Shown: one piece after another, positions 17,582 to 21,193 of the stretch
Layout: each line of letters opens with the position of its first letter
Position numbering within the stretch: position 1 is the stretch's first letter
Origin: a virus
DNA length: 21,193 bases
IMG/VR virus record: IMGVR_UViG_3300040816_000194
Span: 1-21,193 of that record
Strand: one strand, 5' to 3'
Made by a program: the position numbers and the translations under genes
The notes under the pieces: generated by a model
What the model saw: only the letters and a program-made list of their open reading frames with translations
Databases searched by the model: none
What the model was told of the DNA's origin: nothing

Positions 17582-18436
17582 GTGCGCAAAACAAACTATT
17601 TAAACAACAAAGACATACTAGCAGAAATACACAAGTCAAAAGCTACATTTTGTAGTTTTATAGACCCAGAATATCATCAATATGATATTATTTTACCTAG
17701 TGTAGACAAAATTAACATTAGAACAATAGCAGAAGCTAAAAGGAATAAAGCAAAACGCCTAGGCGATGCAGATTATCAAGCAAGAAAAGCTGCTGGTGAA
17801 AAGGTTAAACAAGCAGAATGCGAAGTTGATTACAAAAAAATTACTAAAGAAGAATTAATCTTTAGAATTTATACATTTGACCACATTCCAGATGAGCCAG
17901 GACGTAAAAAGAATCCTAAAACAGTAGCAGACACAAAAGTTAAACTTAATTTTCCTCCTTTCCAACACTATAAGTTTAATGACGAAGGCGAACTAGTGTG
18001 TGTAGGTAAATCACACTGGGTTGGAGGTATGGAAAATGGAAATTTTGATCTAAAAGCAGGAAAAGCAACTAATAAACTTGCTATGATGTGGTTAAAACTT
18101 GTAGACCGCTATGCTACTAGAGGCAATGTTCGTGGTTACACCTATAACGACGAAATGAAAGGTCAAGCAATACTACAACTTGCGCAAATTGGCTTACAAT
18201 TTGATGAATCAAAATCAAATAATCCGTTTGCATACTATACAGCCGCAGTAACTAACTCGTTTGTACGCATTATTAATTTAGAAAAACGCAATCAAAACAT
18301 AAGAGACGACATTTTAGAAATGAACGACCTAAACCCAAGTTACACAAGACTACATGCAGGCGAATGGGAAGCAAGTGTTAAAAGAAACGAAGAAGCATCA
18401 ATTACAAGTGTGTCAACAAAAAAGATTGACACGTAA
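17582..18436 (+). CDS. 55: Late-transcription sigma factor gp55, with N-terminal insertion
   Basis: gp55 is the small sigma-family factor that directs host RNA polymerase to TATAAATA late promoters. The start is GTG at 17582, 6 nt after GGAG and downstream of a sigma-70 promoter; an in-frame TTG at 17531 is rejected because it lies in the -35 box. The product is 284 aa. The N-terminal NYLNNKDILAEI matches T4 gp55 NYVNNKELLQAI. From N164 the sigma-2-like core follows: YATRGNVRGYTYNDEMKGQA, FDESKSNNPFAYYTAAVTNSF, VRIINLEKRNQNIRD and NPSYTRL. T4 gp55 is 185 aa and has about 41 residues before this core, against 163 here. So roughly 120 extra residues (about 20-160), charged and of unknown fold, are inserted. 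The C-terminus is polar and lacks a T4-like SLDFLYE clamp-binding motif. Same-strand neighbours are gp47 and gp46. Confidence 0.88.
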   Translation: MRKTNYLNNKDILAEIHKSKATFCSFIDPEYHQYDIILPSVDKINIRTIAEAKRNKAKRLGDADYQARKAAGEKVKQAECEVDYKKITKEELIFRIYTFDHIPDEPGRKKNPKTVADTKVKLNFPPFQHYKFNDEGELVCVGKSHWVGGMENGNFDLKAGKATNKLAMMWLKLVDRYATRGNVRGYTYNDEMKGQAILQLAQIGLQFDESKSNNPFAYYTAAVTNSFVRIINLEKRNQNIRDDILEMNDLNPSYTRLHAGEWEASVKRNEEASITSVSTKKIDT

Positions 18437-18454
18437 ACTATTTGAATGTATAGT
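18426..18454 (+). promoter_or_regulatory. Sigma-70-type promoter for gp47-gp46
   Basis: TTGACA (18426-18431), a 17-bp spacer and TATAGT (18449-18454) make a near-perfect promoter whose -35 box lies within the last codons of gp55. Predicted start is near 18461. The -10 region (TGTATAGT) is identical to that of the gp55 promoter. Confidence 0.75.
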
Positions 18455-18470
18455 TACACTAGTATAACTA
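18451..18470 (+). promoter_or_regulatory. 20-bp near-palindrome over the gp47 promoter start point
   Basis: TAGTTACACTAGTATAACTA pairs with itself at 9 of 10 positions (only the 18457/18464 pair fails). It overlaps the last four bases of the -10 box, spans the predicted start site and abuts the GAGG ribosome site at 18471. It could be a repressor operator or, if transcribed from further upstream, a small hairpin affecting gp47 translation. Confidence 0.45.
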
Positions 18471-18482
18471 GAGGAATACACC

Positions 18483-19493
18483 TTGTTTAAAAAAGCAGCC
18501 GTTTTTACAGACATTCACTTTGGTCTTAAAGGCAACTCACGTGTTCATAATCAGGACTGCGAAGACTTTGTAGACTGGTTTATCAAAACAGCAAAAGAAA
18601 ATAATTGCGAAACTGCCATCTTCTGTGGTGACTGGCATCACAATCGTAACAGTCTTAACCTTACTACCATGGATGCAACTATTCGCAGTTTAGAAAAACT
18701 AGGCAAAGCATTTGATAAGTTTTACATGTTTGTTGGTAATCATGACTTGTATTACAAAGACAAGCGTGACGTTGCATCAACTATGTTTGGTAGGCACATA
18801 CCAGGTGTTACTTTTGTAGATGAAATCTACGAAGAAGATGATGTAGCACTTGTTCCGTGGCTAGTTGGCGACGAATGGAAGAAAATACAAAAAATTAAAG
18901 CCAAATATCTATTTGGACATTTTGAACTTCCTAGCTTTTATATGAATGCTATGGTTAAGATGCCGGATCATGGTGATCTAAAAGTAGAACACTTTGAAAA
19001 TCAAGAGTATGTGTTCTCAGGACACTTCCACAAACGTCAAAAGCAAGGCAAGATCCACTATATCGGCAATGCTTTCCCACACAACTATGCAGATGCTTGG
19101 GATGACGAACGTGGTATGATGATACTGGACAGTGAGAACGATGCAGCGCCAGAATATATCAACTGGGAAATGTGTCCTAAGTATAGAGTTGTAAAACTTT
19201 CACAACTAATAGACGATGCAGAACGCCTTATTAAGCCAAATATGTATTTGCGTGTTAATTTAGACTTACCTGTAAGTTTTGAAGAGGCAAGTTTTATAAA
19301 AGAAACATTTGTTAGTCAATACGGATGTAGAGAAATCAGTCTTATACCACAAAAACAGCTAGAAGAAATTACTACAGAACTTGATATTGCTCAGTTTGAA
19401 AGCGTTGATCAAATTGTAGCAGGAGAAATTAGTGCAATTGAATCTGATAGCTTTGACAAGAAACTTTTATTGGACATTTATAACGAACTATGA
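18483..19493 (+). CDS. 47: Recombination endonuclease subunit gp47 (Mre11/SbcD-like)
   Basis: gp47 is the nuclease half of the gp46/gp47 complex that resects double-strand ends to start recombination-dependent replication and degrade host DNA. The 336-aa product (T4: 339) carries the metallophosphoesterase motifs in order: D10-I-H12, G49-D50-W-H52, G85-N86-H87-D88, H146 in LFGHFE, and G180-H181-F-H183. All metal ligands seem present. The start is TTG at 18483, 8 nt after GAGG; an in-frame TAA at 18465 excludes a start further upstream and no ATG lies near the conserved AAVFTDIHFG. Its end overlaps the gp46 ATG by 4 nt (ATGA). Confidence 0.93.
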   Translation: MFKKAAVFTDIHFGLKGNSRVHNQDCEDFVDWFIKTAKENNCETAIFCGDWHHNRNSLNLTTMDATIRSLEKLGKAFDKFYMFVGNHDLYYKDKRDVASTMFGRHIPGVTFVDEIYEEDDVALVPWLVGDEWKKIQKIKAKYLFGHFELPSFYMNAMVKMPDHGDLKVEHFENQEYVFSGHFHKRQKQGKIHYIGNAFPHNYADAWDDERGMMILDSENDAAPEYINWEMCPKYRVVKLSQLIDDAERLIKPNMYLRVNLDLPVSFEEASFIKETFVSQYGCREISLIPQKQLEEITTELDIAQFESVDQIVAGEISAIESDSFDKKLLLDIYNEL

Positions 19494-21193
19494 TTAAAAT
19501 TAAAGATCTAACCGTAAAAAACTTTATGAGTGTGGGTAATCAAACTCAGGCAGTAAACTTTGATAGAGAAAAACTTACACTTGTACTAGGCGAAAACTTA
19601 GATCAAGGCGGTGATGATGCAGGATCTCGTAATGGTACCGGTAAAACTACTATTATCAACGCATTATCTTATGCATTGTACGGTCAAGCATTAACAAATA
19701 TTAAACGCAACAACTTAATTAACAAAACTAACTCAAAAGGCATGTTAGTAACACTGCATTTTGAAAAAGACGGTACTGACTATCGTATCGAACGAGGTCG
19801 TTCACCTAATATTTTAAAGTTTTATATTAACGATCAAGAACAAGAACTAATCGACGAGAGTCAAGGTGACAGTCGCAAGACACAAGAAGATATTAATCAT
19901 CTACTTAACATGAGTCATGATATGTTTAAGCATATTGTTGCACTTAACACCTATACAGAACCATTCTTATCAATGCGAGCAAACGATCAACGTGCTATTA
20001 TTGAGCAGTTGCTAGGTATAACAATCCTTACAGAAAAAGCAGACTCTCTCAAAGAACAAGTTCGTACTACTAAAGAAGCAATTACTGAAGAAACACTAAA
20101 GATTAATGCTATCCAAAGTGCAAATGAAAAGATTGAAACAACTATTGAGAATCTAAAGAAAAATCAACGTGCATGGAAGGCAAAGAATGCATCAGATGTT
20201 GAAAAACTATCTAATTCTATTAAAGAGTTAGAGCAATTAGACATTGACTCAGAGCTAGAATCTCACGAAAAATTAGCAAATTGGAACGAACATAACACTG
20301 CTATTTTGGCTCTTAATAAAGAAAAAAGCACACTTGAGAGTGCATTATTACGTGCTACTAAATCTGTTGAAAAGGCAGAAAAAGACATCGGAAATTTAGA
20401 AGATGCAATGTGTTACACTTGTGGTCAGGCACTTCATGAAGACAAAAAAGCAGAAATTGAGTCAAGAAAAACTAAAGAATTAAACGATGCAATAGCATAT
20501 CAAACAGAAGTAGCAGGAAAACTTGAAGATGTTCTTAAAGGTCTAAATGATATTGGAGATATCAACGGGCGTCCTACAACATTTTACGAAACAGCAAAAG
20601 AAGCATACGAGCATAGACAGAATGTTGAGAGCTTAAAACAAAATCTTCAAAACAAAGAACAAGAAACTGATCCTTATCAGAGTCAAATTGACGAATTATT
20701 AAATAGTGCTATTCAAGAAATTAGTTGGGATAAAGTAAATGATCTGACTAATTTTAAAGAACATCAAGAATTCTTATTAAAACTACTTACAAACAAGGAC
20801 AGTTTTATTCGTAAAAAGATTATTGATCAAAATCTTGCATACTTGAACAATAGACTTACATATTACTTAGATAAACTAGGATTGCCGCATCAAGTTCAAT
20901 TCCAAAACGATCTAAATGTTGAAATTACACAACTAGGACAGGATCTAGACTTTGATAACTTGTCAAGAGGTGAGCGTAATAGACTTATACTAGGTTTAAG
21001 TTTTGCATTCCGTGATGTTTGGGAATCGTTGTATCAAAATGTTAATCTATTGTTTATAGACGAACTTATTGATAGCGGCATGGACACTGCTGGTGTAGAA
21101 AATTCTCTAAGCGTTCTTAAAAAGATGGGAAGAGAGCGGGATAAAAACATTTATTTGATTTCACACAAAGACGAACTAATAGGAAGAGTAAAC
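19490..21193 (+). CDS. 46: Recombination endonuclease subunit gp46 (Rad50/SbcC-like), 3' end missing
   Basis: gp46 is the SMC-type ATPase partner of gp47. The frame starts with ATG at 19490, overlapping gp47 by 4 nt, and is open to the last base (568 codons seen; T4 gp46 is 560 aa, so the stop is probably close). Motifs in order: FMSVGNQ near the start, Walker A G45-SRNGTGKTT (54), coiled-coil arms with the zinc hook C308-Y-T-C311-G, ABC signature LSRGERN (491-497), Walker B LLFIDEL (D524, E525) and the SHKDE histidine switch. About ten residues (LDQGGDDAGS) are inserted just before the P-loop compared with T4 (LITGRNGGGKST). All catalytic motifs are intact. Confidence 0.94.
   Translation, partial: MIKIKDLTVKNFMSVGNQTQAVNFDREKLTLVLGENLDQGGDDAGSRNGTGKTTIINALSYALYGQALTNIKRNNLINKTNSKGMLVTLHFEKDGTDYRIERGRSPNILKFYINDQEQELIDESQGDSRKTQEDINHLLNMSHDMFKHIVALNTYTEPFLSMRANDQRAIIEQLLGITILTEKADSLKEQVRTTKEAITEETLKINAIQSANEKIETTIENLKKNQRAWKAKNASDVEKLSNSIKELEQLDIDSELESHEKLANWNEHNTAILALNKEKSTLESALLRATKSVEKAEKDIGNLEDAMCYTCGQALHEDKKAEIESRKTKELNDAIAYQTEVAGKLEDVLKGLNDIGDINGRPTTFYETAKEAYEHRQNVESLKQNLQNKEQETDPYQSQIDELLNSAIQEISWDKVNDLTNFKEHQEFLLKLLTNKDSFIRKKIIDQNLAYLNNRLTYYLDKLGLPHQVQFQNDLNVEITQLGQDLDFDNLSRGERNRLILGLSFAFRDVWESLYQNVNLLFIDELIDSGMDTAGVENSLSVLKKMGRERDKNIYLISHKDELIGRVN

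Overview
This window is a piece of a tailed phage genome of the T4-like (Straboviridae/Kyanoviridae-type) myovirus group. It shows two hallmark T4 blocks back to back: a baseplate operon on the minus strand and the gene 55-47-46 replication/late-transcription block on the plus strand. The DNA is AT-rich. The protein versions (very large gp6, a hub gp5 with a GH19-like lytic domain, a giant structural protein downstream of gp6, and the gp46 P-loop insertion) look like the marine T4-like phages of cyanobacteria or SAR11-type hosts rather than coliphage T4. The host is an inference; no host-derived metabolic gene is in view.

Minus strand, transcribed from 17450 towards 1: a gp48/gp54-like tail-tube cap/initiator protein (297 aa), gp53 wedge (99 aa), a 904-aa structural protein in the position of a gp27-like hub, gp5 hub/lytic protein (829 aa), gp25 wedge (148 aa), gp6 wedge (1143 aa), and a giant protein of at least 2369 aa whose 3' end lies beyond base 1. 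The genes are nearly gapless (1-nt overlaps, 1-2 nt gaps; only gp5/gp25 and gp25/gp6 have 15 and 49 nt). A perfect T4 late promoter element (TATAAATA) precedes the first gene, and a one-mismatch copy precedes gp6. Together these encode the central baseplate: tube cap, hub with its lytic needle, wedge parts, and a very large peripheral protein with FG-GAP-like and chitin/carbohydrate-binding-like repeats.

Plus strand, from 17582 to the right edge: gp55 (late sigma factor, GTG start, with a large N-terminal insertion), gp47 (Mre11-like nuclease subunit, TTG start) and gp46 (Rad50-like ATPase, running off the edge at 21193). Both gp55 and gp47 have a near-consensus host sigma-70 promoter with exact 17-bp spacing and the same TGTATAGT -10 block. 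The gp47 promoter carries a 20-bp near-palindrome across its -10/start point.

The logic is a temporal switch. Host-type promoters drive gp55 and the gp46/47 nuclease early. gp55 then redirects RNA polymerase to the TATAAATA element on the other side of the same ~130-bp intergenic region, turning on the baseplate operon. gp46/47 recombination intermediates are, in T4, also tied to replication and late transcription. I found no tRNA, CRISPR, insertion sequence or gene-free stretch longer than 300 bases.
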